From Holophagales bacterium (GTDB lineage Bacteria > Acidobacteriota > Thermoanaerobaculia > UBA5066): a stretch of 64,000 bases of DNA. Both the position numbers and the translations under genes were made by a program. A model generated the notes under the pieces. The model saw only the letters and a list, made by a program, of their open reading frames with translations, had not been told where the DNA came from and did not search any database. Shown piece by piece: positions 24,961 through 33,606 of this stretch. The stretch lies in assembly GCA_016719485.1 (NCBI GenBank), contig JADJZB010000031.1, forward strand, positions 1-64,000. The letters are read 5' to 3'. The first letter of the stretch is position 1. Each line of letters begins with the position of its first letter.

Positions 24961-26427
24961 TCAGGGCGTCGAGACGGCCGCGACCTTCACGGATACGCCC
25001 GGAGCCGGCGCGACCGGGGGCGCGGAAACCTTCTGCTGCGGCTGCGGCGTCGCCGGGAGCGCCCCGCGGATGGCGAGCTGCCCCTTGCGGGAGGCATCGA
25101 TGGACTGCGCGAGAATCCGCGCCCCTTCCTGCGGCGCGTGGAAGCCCACCGAGTTCTCGGCCTCGGCGAAATCCAGCAGGAACGAGGCGCGGCGCTGGAA
25201 GTTCCGGGCGACCGCCATCTCGTCGTCGCTCTTCCCCGCTTCCTTGGCGGCCTTCAGGTCGTCGATGAGCGACATGAGGGCGTCCATCGCGAGGTTGCGC
25301 ATCTCGGTGTGCCGCGCCTGGATCGTCTCGGCGCGCCCCTTGAGCTCCTCCTCGGACCAGCGGTGGCACGTCTGGCAGGCCCTGTTGATGTTCAGGAGCG
25401 GGCTCCTGACGTGGTGGTCGGAGACCTTCATCGCTCCGACCTTCGTGTAGGGCATGTGGCAGTCGGCGCACGCCACGCCCGACCGCGCGTGGATTCCCTG
25501 GCTGTACATCTCGAACTCGGGGTGCTGAGCCTTCAGGTTCGGTGAGCCCGATTCGGCGTGCGTCCAGTCCTTGAAGCCGACCTCGTCGTAGTAGGCCAGG
25601 ATCTCGTCGGCCTTCAGGCCCTTGTGCCAAGGGAACGTGAGGCGCTTCTCGGGTCCCTTGAAGTAGTACTCGACGTGGCACTGGGCGCAGACGTAGGTGC
25701 GCATCTCCTGCCGGGTCGCCTGCGTGTTCACGTCGTAGTCGGTGACCCCCTGCGAGGCTTTGAACGCCCGGATCCCCTCCATGAAGCCGGGGCGCGTGAT
25801 GCGCAGCGCCATCGACTGCGAATCGTGGCAGTCGATGCACGCAACGGGGTGCTTCACGAGCTTGCGCGCGTCGAAGTAGGTCATCTGGTTCATCTTCTCG
25901 AAGCCCTTCACGACGTCTCCCTCGCCGAGCTTCTTCATCGTGACGTACGTCGAGGCGTGGCAGTTCATGCAGGTCCCGGGCTGCTTCACCACCTGCTGGC
26001 GCTCGGTGAACGTCTGGTCGTCGAGCATGTAGGCGTGGCCGCGCTCCTCGCGAAAGTCGATCGCGAAGGCGTACCCAAGCCACATCCTCTTCAGCCGCGG
26101 GTCCTCCTCGATCTTCGACGTCGTGACGAGGCCGCGCGGGTCCTTCTCGGTCGGCGTCCGCGGAAGCGCCTCGCTCCCTCCGAACTTCGTCCGCACCATG
26201 TCCACGGTCCGCTTGTAGGAGTCGTACTGGACGGGGAAGTTCTTCCCCCAGGCGGCCGGGTCCTCGGTGTCGTCGGTCAGCTCGACGACGCGGAAGAACG
26301 GGTTCTTCGCCTCCTGCTTGTGCTCCATGATGTTGACGAGGAGGGCGGTCACGCCGACGGCGGCGAACGCGGCGATCGCGGCGGTGACGAGGATCGTCCT
26401 CGCGGTGCTGGTCTGCTTCTCGGTCAT
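24961..26427 (-). CDS. nrfA: Ammonia-forming cytochrome c nitrite reductase catalytic subunit
   Basis: 488 residues from ATG 26427, with an N-terminal membrane-anchor/signal helix (TILVTAAIAAFAAVGVTALL). There are five c-heme motifs: CMNCH, CIDCH, CAQCH (followed by VEYYF), CADCH and CQTCH. The first is the catalytic heme, usually CxxCK; here it is CMNCH, the His-ligated variant known in some NrfA lineages. The conserved Tyr and His around the site (CAQCHVEYYF, VSDHHVRSPLLN) are kept. It reduces nitrite with six electrons to ammonium in the periplasm, receiving electrons from NrfH, encoded 29 bases upstream. The C-terminal tail is Pro/Ala-rich. Confidence 0.93.
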   Translation of the reverse strand: MTEKQTSTARTILVTAAIAAFAAVGVTALLVNIMEHKQEAKNPFFRVVELTDDTEDPAAWGKNFPVQYDSYKRTVDMVRTKFGGSEALPRTPTEKDPRGLVTTSKIEEDPRLKRMWLGYAFAIDFREERGHAYMLDDQTFTERQQVVKQPGTCMNCHASTYVTMKKLGEGDVVKGFEKMNQMTYFDARKLVKHPVACIDCHDSQSMALRITRPGFMEGIRAFKASQGVTDYDVNTQATRQEMRTYVCAQCHVEYYFKGPEKRLTFPWHKGLKADEILAYYDEVGFKDWTHAESGSPNLKAQHPEFEMYSQGIHARSGVACADCHMPYTKVGAMKVSDHHVRSPLLNINRACQTCHRWSEEELKGRAETIQARHTEMRNLAMDALMSLIDDLKAAKEAGKSDDEMAVARNFQRRASFLLDFAEAENSVGFHAPQEGARILAQSIDASRKGQLAIRGALPATPQPQQKVSAPPVAPAPGVSVKVAAVSTP

Positions 26428-26456
26428 CTCGATGCCTCGCTTCTCGCGCTTTCTCT

Positions 26457-26912
26457 TCAGTGCTGGTGGCCGACGGACCGGTGGCACGCGACGCAGGAGA
26501 GCTCGCGGCCCTTGCGGGTGATCCGGTCGATGTCGTGGACGACGTCCGCGTGACACTTCCGGCAGGCCTTCTCGGTGACGCGGTGGTTTCGCTCCGTGAT
26601 CCGGATCGGGTCCGGGAAGCGCCCCGTCGTGAAGGCGAAGGAGTGCCAGAACCCGTTCGAGGCTTTCGTCGCGTACTTGGCGACGAAGCCCGGGGGGGTG
26701 TGGCAGTCGTTGCACGTCGCGACCGCCCGGTGGCTCCCCCGCGACCAGCCGTCGAGCTGCTCCGTCATGACGTGGCAGTTCGCGCACGCGTTCGGGTCGC
26801 TGGAGAGGTACGAGGCGCCCTTCGCGTAGACGAAGGTGTAGGTCCCGACGCCCAGGGCCGTGCCGAGGAGAAGGCCCGCCAGCGTCTCGGCGAGGGCAAT
26901 GCCCCGCCTCAC
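26457..26912 (-). CDS. nrfH: NrfH, NapC/NirT-type tetraheme quinol dehydrogenase
   Basis: 151 residues. One N-terminal membrane helix (LAGLLLGTALGVGTYTFVYA) is followed by four c-heme motifs: CANCHVM, CNDCH, CRKCH and CVACH. CANCHVM with the following Met fits the unusual Met-ligated heme 1 of NrfH. It oxidises menaquinol and passes electrons to NrfA, forming the membrane-bound NrfHA complex. It is the first gene of the leftward nrfH-nrfA cluster, with palindromes in the 167-base upstream gap. Confidence 0.93.
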   Translation of the reverse strand: MRRGIALAETLAGLLLGTALGVGTYTFVYAKGASYLSSDPNACANCHVMTEQLDGWSRGSHRAVATCNDCHTPPGFVAKYATKASNGFWHSFAFTTGRFPDPIRITERNHRVTEKACRKCHADVVHDIDRITRKGRELSCVACHRSVGHQH

Positions 26913-26953
26913 GGACCCGCCTCCGGTGCTGTGGGAAGACCGGCTTTCGAGTT

Positions 26954-26990
26954 CACGCCCGCACTGTCGGGCGTGTGACGCATCGCGTCA
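26954..26990. promoter_or_regulatory. Two adjacent palindromes in the nrfHA upstream region
   Basis: CACGCCCG-CACTGT-CGGGCGTG (26954-26975) is immediately followed by TGACGC-ATC-GCGTCA (26976-26990). They lie 42-78 bases upstream of nrfH, in the gap shared with the divergent gene at 27080. The second resembles an operator, but its spacing does not fit the TTGAT-N4-ATCAA FNR box. The first could be a hairpin or a second operator. Confidence 0.45.
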
Positions 26991-27079
26991 AGAGCCTTCT
27001 GAACGGTTCATGCCCCCCCGCATGACGTCCGTCATGGATCCGGCGCGATTCCCGGACCGATCGGGAGCACACTCGCTTC

Positions 27080-27487
27080 GTGCCTGACCTCGTCCTCTAC
27101 GACGGTGGATGCGGCCTCTGCCACCGAAGCGTGGCATTCCTGGCCCGGCGCGACCGGGACGGGAGCCTTTTCGTCTTCGCGCCCCTCGGAGGCCCAACGG
27201 CCACGGTCCGGCTCGTGGCTGGCGGCGACGGGCCGCTTCCCTCCGGGACCGTGGCGGTTCTCGACGAGACGGGCCGGCTCCGGACCAGGAGCGACGCCGT
27301 ACTGCACGCCCTGGACCGGCTCGGCGGTGCCTGGCGATTCGTCGCGGGCGTCGTGAAAGTCGTCCCCCGACCTCTCAGGGACGGCGTCTATCGGGCCGTG
27401 GCGCGGACCCGTGGGCGGCTCCTTGCACGGCCACGGGGAACGTGCCCTCGCCTGCCCGCTCACCTCGCCGGGCGCTTCCTACCCTGA
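27080..27487 (+). CDS. DCC-family thiol-disulfide oxidoreductase-like protein (DUF393)
   Basis: 135 residues from GTG 27080. It starts LVLYDGGCGLCHRSVAFLARRD, the DxxCxxC motif of the DCC family (thioredoxin-like fold), followed by AVLDETGRLRTRSDAVLHAL and a basic C-terminus with DGVYRAVARTR. It is probably a small cytoplasmic redox protein. Divergent from nrfHA, with no operon partner to the right. Confidence 0.82.
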   Translation: MPDLVLYDGGCGLCHRSVAFLARRDRDGSLFVFAPLGGPTATVRLVAGGDGPLPSGTVAVLDETGRLRTRSDAVLHALDRLGGAWRFVAGVVKVVPRPLRDGVYRAVARTRGRLLARPRGTCPRLPAHLAGRFLP

Positions 27488-27508
27488 ACCCGGACCCGGG
27501 ATCGGCCG

Positions 27509-27826
27509 TCAGCTCGCGGCCCGCGCCCTCCAGGCGCCGGAGTAGGCGTCGAACGCCTTCTTCAGTCGCTTTCGGTACTGCTCCTCCCGGCTCGGACGGA
27601 AGGTCCTCTTGATCACGCGCAGGACCGGGCTCGCCTCTTCCGCGGCGCAGCTTCGGTCGAGCTCGGCGAGGATCGCATCGACGACCGGTGCCAGCCGCTC
27701 GGGAGCCGTCGGCTCCAGAGGGAACGCCGAGACCCGAGCCAGGTGAGCTCTCGCGTACTCCCCGGCGGTATCGCGCAGCGTGAGGCGGAAGACTTGCCAG
27801 GTGGCCCCGAGTGCTTTTTCCGTCAT
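27509..27826 (-). CDS. Hypothetical protein
   Basis: 105 residues from ATG 27826 (MTEKALGATWQVFRLTLRDT). The open frame upstream of it is antisense to the MFS gene and is ignored. It is helical and charged, ends KRLKKAFDAYSGAWRARAAS, and has no signal or membrane segment. No family is recognised. It is divergent from the MFS gene (57 bases) and convergent with the DCC gene. Confidence 0.6.
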   Translation of the reverse strand: MTEKALGATWQVFRLTLRDTAGEYARAHLARVSAFPLEPTAPERLAPVVDAILAELDRSCAAEEASPVLRVIKRTFRPSREEQYRKRLKKAFDAYSGAWRARAAS

Positions 27827-27883
27827 CGAGGACCCTCGACGACATTCTAGGCGCGGGAGCGTTCGCCCGCTCGTCCGGATACC

Positions 27884-29089
27884 ATGCCTGGCGTGCCGCG
27901 CCGCACCTCTCCCGCCATGCTCCTTTTCGTCGTCGGCCTCGCTTTTTTCACCGATTCGGTTCTCTATTACCTCCTCGTCCCGCTCCTCCCCCACTACGCG
28001 AAGTCCCTCGGCCTCACGCAGATGGAAGTCGGAGTCCTCTTCGGCGCCTACGCGACCGCCATCCTCGCCGGGACCTGGCCGCTCGGCCGCCTCGCGGACC
28101 GCATCGGCCGCCGCAAGCCGTTCCTGTGGGGTCTCGTCGGCCTCGCTGCAACAACGGTTCTTTTCGCCTTCGCCTCCTCCTATCCGCTCCTGCTCCTCGC
28201 CCGCGTCCTGCAGGGCCTGGCCGCGGCCGCGACCTGGACGTCGGGGCTGGCGCTGCTGGCCGAGGGATTCCCGTCGGAGCGCCGTGGCCAGGCGATGGCG
28301 ACCGCCTTCGCCGCCGCCAACATCGGGGTCCTTCTCGGCCCGCCGATCTCGGGCTTCCTGACCGAGAGCTTCGGGCCGCGAAGCCCGTTCCTTCTCGCCG
28401 CGGGCCTGGCCCTGGCCGACGCGGCCGCCCGTGTGGGGTTCCTGCGGGACGCCGATCCTCCGCCGGGGGAACGTGTCGGTCTCTCCGGGCTCCTCACGAA
28501 CGCTACCGTTCGGACCTTCGCGGGGGCGATGGCGCTCGGGGCCGCGCTCTGGGCGATCCTGGAGTCGACGCTCCCGCTCCACCTCGACGCCACGCTCGGG
28601 ATGCGCGCCTCGGAGATCGGCATCCTCTTCGCTGCCGCGGCGCTCGCGCACACGCTCACCTCGCCCCTCATGGGCCGGCTCTCGGACCGTGTCGGCCGGC
28701 TGAAGGTCATCAGGGTCGGGTTCGTCCTGGCGGCGCTCCTCGTTCCCATTCCGGCGTTCCTTTCTTCGAAGGGAGCCGTTGCTCTCTCGATGGCGGCCCT
28801 CGGCGTCACGGCCTCTTTCGTGATGAGCCCCGTGAGCCCGGGCCTCGCCGACGCCGTCGAGGCGATGGGGACCCGCTCGTTCGGGAGCGTGTTCTCCCTC
28901 GTGAACGTCGCCTACGCCGTCGGCATGATGGTCGGCCCTCTCGCCGGCAGCGCCCTCGTAGAGGCCGTCGGCCTGCGGGGCGCCCTGGCCGCGACGGGCG
29001 TCGTCTTCGCCCTCTACCTCGTACCGCTCGCGCGCCTGAAGCCGGTCGCCGGGCCGCCCGGGACCCCCGCTACACTCCCCCCGCCGTGA
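27884..29089 (+). CDS. MFS transporter (DHA1/vesicular-amine-type exporter)
   Basis: 401 residues with 12 hydrophobic segments. The motif between helices 2 and 3, GRLADRIGRRKPFLWG, is the MFS signature, repeated in the second half as GRLSDRVGRLKVIRVG. LLARVLQGLAAAATW (helix 4) and FAAANIGVLLGPPISGFL (helix 5, motif C) are typical of proton-driven drug or amine exporters. The substrate is not predictable. Its stop overlaps the GTG of the next gene (GTGA), so the two are probably co-expressed. Confidence 0.88.
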   Translation: MPGVPRRTSPAMLLFVVGLAFFTDSVLYYLLVPLLPHYAKSLGLTQMEVGVLFGAYATAILAGTWPLGRLADRIGRRKPFLWGLVGLAATTVLFAFASSYPLLLLARVLQGLAAAATWTSGLALLAEGFPSERRGQAMATAFAAANIGVLLGPPISGFLTESFGPRSPFLLAAGLALADAAARVGFLRDADPPPGERVGLSGLLTNATVRTFAGAMALGAALWAILESTLPLHLDATLGMRASEIGILFAAAALAHTLTSPLMGRLSDRVGRLKVIRVGFVLAALLVPIPAFLSSKGAVALSMAALGVTASFVMSPVSPGLADAVEAMGTRSFGSVFSLVNVAYAVGMMVGPLAGSALVEAVGLRGALAATGVVFALYLVPLARLKPVAGPPGTPATLPPP

Positions 29090-29757
29090 AGCCTGCCCTT
29101 CCTCAGCTCACGACCGCCGTCGAGGCGGCCGCCGTCGTCGTCGCGACGGTTTCGGGGATGATCACGGCGGCGCGTGCCCGGATGGACCTGATCGGGACGT
29201 TCACCCTCGCCCTCGTCACCGCGTTCGGCGGGGGAACTCTCCGGGACCTCGTCCTCGAGAGGCGGCCCCTCTTCTGGGTCGCGAACGAGGGGTACGTCTT
29301 CCTGACGCTCCTCCTCTGCCTCGCCTTCGTCTACAACCGCCGCGCTTTCGCGCTCGCCGGCGTGCTCGACAACAGGGCCGTGTTCATCGATGCCCTCGGC
29401 CTCGCCCTCTTCAGCCTGACGGGCGTCCGGTACGCCCTCGAGGCGGGCCTTCCGCCTCTCCCCGCGTCGCTGATGGGGGTCATTACCGGGACGTTCGGCG
29501 GCGTCCTGCGCGACGTTCTCATCCGCGAGATACCCGCCATATTCCGGCCCGGCCCCCTCTACGCCGCGGCATCGTTCCTCGGCTGCCTCGTGGTCCTCGC
29601 CGGGCCGTGGCTCGAGATCTCGCAGACATACGCCGACGGCGCGGGCTTCGCGACGATCGTCCTGCTCCGGATGGCCTCCGTCCGGCTCGGCCTCCGCCTC
29701 CCCGACCCGCACTGGCTCGGGAAGGCGGGCGGCCGGGGCGACGGACCTACTTCGTGA
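29086..29757 (+). CDS. TRIC/UPF0126-family cation channel protein
   Basis: 223 residues from GTG 29086, overlapping the MFS stop. Two tandem UPF0126 repeats are visible: TFTLALVTAFGGGTLRDLVL and, later, LMGVITGTFGGVLRDVLIRE, the glycine-rich GGGTLRD/GGVLRD turns of bacterial TRIC channels. Seven membrane helices are likely. The 3' end overlaps the convergent lipoprotein gene by 11 bases. Confidence 0.87.
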   Translation: MKPALPQLTTAVEAAAVVVATVSGMITAARARMDLIGTFTLALVTAFGGGTLRDLVLERRPLFWVANEGYVFLTLLLCLAFVYNRRAFALAGVLDNRAVFIDALGLALFSLTGVRYALEAGLPPLPASLMGVITGTFGGVLRDVLIREIPAIFRPGPLYAAASFLGCLVVLAGPWLEISQTYADGAGFATIVLLRMASVRLGLRLPDPHWLGKAGGRGDGPTS

Positions 29758-30610
29758 CCTTCGCGTCCTCGACGACGAGCGCGTAGGTGTAGCCCGAGCC
29801 GAAGTCCCGGTCGACGGCGACGGTTCCCTTCACGAGGACGACGTCGCCCTTGGCGACGGTGTCGTTCGTCGTGACCGTGACGTCGTTGTCCTTCCCCTCG
29901 GGCGTCCCGGAGCCGTCCCGGAGGTGGATCCAGTTCTTCCCCATGATGCCGGCGTTGAACTTGACCACCTTGCCCCGGATGGCGACGGTCTTCCCCTTCA
30001 GCGTGGCGCGCTGGGCAACGACCTCGGCGACCGTCCGCCCCTCTGCGCCTTCAGCCCTGGCAACAGAGATCTTCTCGGTCACGTCCGGGCCGGTGGCCGC
30101 GGCGGCGTGCTGAGCGGCCATCGAGGCCGGGACCGCCGATGCGCCACCTCCCATCCCCGAAGGCATGGCGGGGGCGGCGGACGCGTCCGCCGTCGCGGCG
30201 GAGCCCGCTCCTGGCGCGAGCGTCCCGAACAGGATCACGTCGAACGTCCGGTTCAGCGTCTTGCTCTCGAAACCGTTCATCGGCATCGGGTTCAGGACGG
30301 TGACCGTCTGGCCCTTCTCGACCTTCGACTCGTTGACCGCGGCCCAGGTCTCCCCCTCAGCCGTCTTCAGCTTCAGGTAGGTGTAGCCCGCCGCGTCCAT
30401 CGTCTCGAGGATCGTGCCGGTGACGGAGGTGACGGCGGCGTTCGACCCCGCCGCGGCCGGCGCGCCGTCGTGGGCTCCGGCGAGGGCGACCTCGGGCGTG
30501 GCCGGCGGCGCCTCTGCGGCGGGGGTTGCCGACTTGCTGCAGCCGAGGGACAGGGACGCCGCGAGGAAGAGGACGGCGAGGGACGACGAGCGGTAGGAGT
30601 GCGTCTTCAT
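29747..30610 (-). CDS. Lipoprotein with OB-fold-like domain
   Basis: 287 residues from ATG 30610. A lipobox, AVLFLAASLSLGC, predicts lipid attachment at the Cys near residue 24. There are two beta-rich segments, SVTGTILETMDAAGYTYLKL and, after an Ala-rich linker, KGKTVAIRGKVVKFNAGIMG with NWIHLRDGSGT. The second is typical of OB-fold (NirD/YgiW-like nucleic-acid or ligand-binding) exported domains, and the first is a related repeat. Located in the cell envelope; role unknown. It follows the SPFH genes on the same strand (59-base gap). Confidence 0.72.
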   Translation of the reverse strand: MKTHSYRSSSLAVLFLAASLSLGCSKSATPAAEAPPATPEVALAGAHDGAPAAAGSNAAVTSVTGTILETMDAAGYTYLKLKTAEGETWAAVNESKVEKGQTVTVLNPMPMNGFESKTLNRTFDVILFGTLAPGAGSAATADASAAPAMPSGMGGGASAVPASMAAQHAAAATGPDVTEKISVARAEGAEGRTVAEVVAQRATLKGKTVAIRGKVVKFNAGIMGKNWIHLRDGSGTPEGKDNDVTVTTNDTVAKGDVVLVKGTVAVDRDFGSGYTYALVVEDAKVTK

Positions 30611-30669
30611 GCCCTCCAATGGTACTTCCTCCGGTTCCCCTGCCGCCTGGCCCCCCAACGCCCCTCTCG

Positions 30670-31731
30670 CTACCGCCTCTCCGGCTCCTGTGGCGCCGGA
30701 ACGGGCTGCTGCGCCGGTGCCACACTGCCCGGCACCGGCCTCGCGGCACGTCCCACGAGGAAGTCGACCATCTCGTTCACGTTCATCGTCGAGACGTTCG
30801 ATCCCGGGACGATGAGGATCTTCTTCTGCGCGAACTGCTTGGCGACCTGCATCTTCACATAGGCGTCGCCCCCCATCTTCCCGAGGGCTTCGGCCTCCTT
30901 GCGGATTCCCTCCGCCTCGGCCTGGGCAACGGCCACGACGGCCTTGGCCTGGTTCGTCTTCGTCTGGAAGTAGCCGTCGGCCTCGTTGCGCAGGCGCCCC
31001 GCCTCGCCCCGGGCGTCCTCGAGCAGCTTGTTCCAGCCGGCCCGCCGGCCCTCGAGCTCCGAGCGCTTCTGGACCTCCATCGACTTCTGCTGCTCCACGA
31101 GCTTCTGCTGGTCGGCCTCGGCCTGCTTCTGCGCGTTGATCGCGGCCTGGTAGGCCGGGTCGAAGCGGTGCTGCTGCACCTGGAGCGAGTCGATGAGAAT
31201 TCCGTACGGCGAGAGCGAAGCGACCAGCGCTTTCCTCGTCTTCTCCGCCATCGCGTTCTTGATGGCGACCTGGTAGTACTCCTCGGAGGTGATCTCGTTG
31301 AAGATGTCGCGGATCACCGACCGCGAGACCGGCCTCACGATGCGCTCCCGGATCTCCTCGACCGTCTGACCGACGTTCGTGATGAGGAAGCCGGCCTTCT
31401 TCGGGTCGATCCGCCACATGACGTTCACGTCGATGTGGACGTTGTTGCCGTCCTTCGTCTTGAACGTGATGTCGTCCGGAATCGGGCGGTCCCCCTCCGC
31501 GGGGTTCGCGTTCATGAGGAGGTTCTGCTGGGCCACGGAGAGCGTCGTCCAGGAGTTGACGACCGGCAGGACCGTGTAGACGCCGCCCGGGGAGTACACC
31601 TCCTGGGCGCCCCGCTTCTCCAGGATGCCGAAGAGGCTCGTCCTCACGCCGACCTCGGTCGAGTTCGTGGGCCGGCAGCCGACGAGGACCGTGGACGCCA
31701 GGACCGCGAGGGCAGCCGTCGCGCGCCTCAC
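30670..31731 (-). CDS. SPFH/band-7 protein with lipoprotein signal
   Basis: 353 residues. The N-terminus AALAVLASTVLVGCRPTN is a lipobox. The SPFH domain spans residues about 25-190 (VHIDVNVMWRIDPKKAG, SVIRDIFNEITSEEYY), followed by a long coiled coil rich in Gln, Glu, Lys and Ala (INAQKQAEADQQKLVEQQK) and a Pro-rich tail. It is prohibitin/HflC-like in design and likely forms large membrane-bound rings. Its start overlaps the stop of the SPFH gene upstream by four bases, suggesting a hetero-oligomer. Confidence 0.85.
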   Translation of the reverse strand: MRRATAALAVLASTVLVGCRPTNSTEVGVRTSLFGILEKRGAQEVYSPGGVYTVLPVVNSWTTLSVAQQNLLMNANPAEGDRPIPDDITFKTKDGNNVHIDVNVMWRIDPKKAGFLITNVGQTVEEIRERIVRPVSRSVIRDIFNEITSEEYYQVAIKNAMAEKTRKALVASLSPYGILIDSLQVQQHRFDPAYQAAINAQKQAEADQQKLVEQQKSMEVQKRSELEGRRAGWNKLLEDARGEAGRLRNEADGYFQTKTNQAKAVVAVAQAEAEGIRKEAEALGKMGGDAYVKMQVAKQFAQKKILIVPGSNVSTMNVNEMVDFLVGRAARPVPGSVAPAQQPVPAPQEPERR

Positions 31732-32885
31732 TTCTTCACCCCCACCCCGACGGGCGCCGGACCAGGGGCGGTCCCGCTGCTGACCCCGATGACCGCCCAG
31801 GCGTTGCGGATGAAGGAGATGTACTGCTCGGGGGTCATGACGGCCCCCTCGATGTTCTCGAACATCTTCGCCGTCTCGAGGGCCACGACGTACCGCCCGC
31901 CCGTGCTGTTCAGGGCGTCGGCCTTGAGCCGCTTCGCCTCCGCCTGCGCCACGTTCACTTCCTTGTCGGCCTTCGCCCGCGTCTGCGAGGCGTAGAGCTC
32001 GGCCTCGGCGCGGATCTTCGCGATCTCGGCGTTCACCGCCGACTCGGCGATCGTGATGGCGGCGTTCCCCTTCGACTGGATCTGCTCCAGCTTGGCGTGC
32101 TCCTCGTTGACGAGCGCCTCCTTGCGGTTCTTCTCCGCCATCTGGACGGCGACCTTCTTCTCCTGGAGCGATTTCTCGTAGTTCTCCGCGTAGACGTAGT
32201 TGCGAAGGAGGAGCGTTTCCACCTTGAAGCCCCGCTCGGCGAACCGGGCCCTGAGGAACGTCTCGGCGTCCTTCACCGCCGCGATCCGCAGCTCCTCGTT
32301 GTAGAACGTCTCGGCATTCATCTTTCCGATCGTCTGGAGGACGCCGTTGCGGAAGGTGTTGACGGCGAAGCTGTCGACGTAGAGCGAGCCCCAGCCGAAG
32401 TCCTTCGCGATCCGCACCGGGTCGGAGATCGAATAGAGGAGCGTCACGTCGCAGATGACGGCGTAGCCGTCGGAGGTCTGGACGTTGAAAGCGTCGATGA
32501 CGCGGTGCGTCGCGCGTCCCAGGACCTTGTCGCGGCGCTGGAAGTACTTCTCGACCCCTTCCCTCACGTCCTCGGTCTTCGCCTTGCCGAGCGATTCGGT
32601 CCGGTCGAACGACGCCTCCAGGACGTGGATCTCACGGGGAAAGTCGTGCATCGTCGTCCCGAACGGGACGAAGTAGAGGCCGGGCGTGAAGGCCCGCTCC
32701 TTGATGCCGGTCTTGAGCCCGAAGCGCACCTGCTCCACGCCCCATTCGTTCGGATTCACGCGTGCCGTGCAGGCGCCGTAGAAAACGAGGACGCCGAAGA
32801 CCGTCAGCCCGGAGAGGAGGCCGATGCGTCGAATCGAACCAAGAAGCTTCCGGAGCGCCCCCTCCGCGCCTGCGACTGTGACCAT
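31728..32885 (-). CDS. SPFH/band-7 membrane protein
   Basis: 385 residues. One N-terminal membrane helix (IGLLSGLTVFGVLVFYGAC) is followed by the SPFH domain (VNPNEWGVEQVRFGLKTGI, DGYAVICDVTLLYSISDP) and a coiled coil (EKKVAVQMAEKNRKEALVNE), ending in a Pro/Gly/Val tail. Together with the next gene it looks like an HflK/HflC-type or prohibitin-like pair, but no FtsH or protease gene is adjacent. It is four bases downstream of the membrane-protein gene 32890-33606. Confidence 0.85.
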   Translation of the reverse strand: MVTVAGAEGALRKLLGSIRRIGLLSGLTVFGVLVFYGACTARVNPNEWGVEQVRFGLKTGIKERAFTPGLYFVPFGTTMHDFPREIHVLEASFDRTESLGKAKTEDVREGVEKYFQRRDKVLGRATHRVIDAFNVQTSDGYAVICDVTLLYSISDPVRIAKDFGWGSLYVDSFAVNTFRNGVLQTIGKMNAETFYNEELRIAAVKDAETFLRARFAERGFKVETLLLRNYVYAENYEKSLQEKKVAVQMAEKNRKEALVNEEHAKLEQIQSKGNAAITIAESAVNAEIAKIRAEAELYASQTRAKADKEVNVAQAEAKRLKADALNSTGGRYVVALETAKMFENIEGAVMTPEQYISFIRNAWAVIGVSSGTAPGPAPVGVGVKK

Positions 32886-32889
32886 CGCG

Positions 32890-33606
32890 TCACCCTTCCT
32901 TTCCGGCGACGCCCCCGGCGGCCCTCGCCCGGGCCGCTGCGCGCACCGCCTCCTCGGAGTCGAGCGCCTCGCGCTCGGCGACCGCGGTCGACTCGGTGAG
33001 ATAGGCGAGGTCGACGCGGGCGATCTCCCGGTCGGCTCTCCCGACGAGCTGGTTGAGCTCGCCTTCGTACTGCCGCAGGGAGAGCCAGCGGCGAAGCTCC
33101 GGGAAGACGAGGCCGCCCACCGCGAACGGCAGGACCCACTCCTTCGACCAGAGCGGGATGAACGGAGCCCAGACGACGAAGAGCCCGATCGCCATTCCGA
33201 GCACGGCCCACAGAGCCCGCTCGACGCCGTGGAGCGGCTCGGCGAGGGCGTAGAAGCCGTTCCGCTCTCGCGACGTGAAGCGGGACGCGAGCCGGACCCA
33301 GCCGGGGACGACGACTCTCCTCACCAGGTCGTCCGCTTTCCGGAAGAGCTCCTCCCGCGCCTCGTGTGTCAGGTGCGGCTCCTCCTGCCGGATGGCGTCC
33401 CTCAGGCGGGGGACCTCCTCCACGTAGAGCGCCTCGGCCCAGGCCTCCACCCCGGAGGGGCCACGGGCGAGCGCTTCGTCCGTCAGCCCCGCTCGACAGT
33501 TCTCGAGCTTCTGGACGACGGAATCGACGAATCCGTCGAAGGGTCCGGGAACCCGGGTCGAAGATGGACGGAGGGCCAGAACAGCACGCCCCAGGAAAGA
33601 GCTCAT
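32890..33606 (-). CDS. Hypothetical membrane protein linked to SPFH pair
   Basis: 238 residues from ATG 33606 (MSSFLGRAVLALRPSS); an upstream in-frame ATG at about 33663 is possible. The N-terminal half is soluble and helical (DLVRRVVVPGWVRLASRF). Two membrane helices follow (ALWAVLGMAIGLFVVWAPFI, WVLPFAVGGLVFP), then a charged Ala/Arg-rich tail. The family is not recognised. First gene of a leftward SPFH operon, divergent from korA with about 136 bases between. Confidence 0.6.
   Translation of the reverse strand: MSSFLGRAVLALRPSSTRVPGPFDGFVDSVVQKLENCRAGLTDEALARGPSGVEAWAEALYVEEVPRLRDAIRQEEPHLTHEAREELFRKADDLVRRVVVPGWVRLASRFTSRERNGFYALAEPLHGVERALWAVLGMAIGLFVVWAPFIPLWSKEWVLPFAVGGLVFPELRRWLSLRQYEGELNQLVGRADREIARVDLAYLTESTAVAEREALDSEEAVRAAARARAAGGVAGKEG

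Noticed and set aside
26976..26990. FNR/CRP-type box before nrfH
   Set aside because: The palindrome TGACGC-N3-GCGTCA has the wrong half-sites and spacing for TTGAT-N4-ATCAA. It is kept as an unassigned operator candidate.
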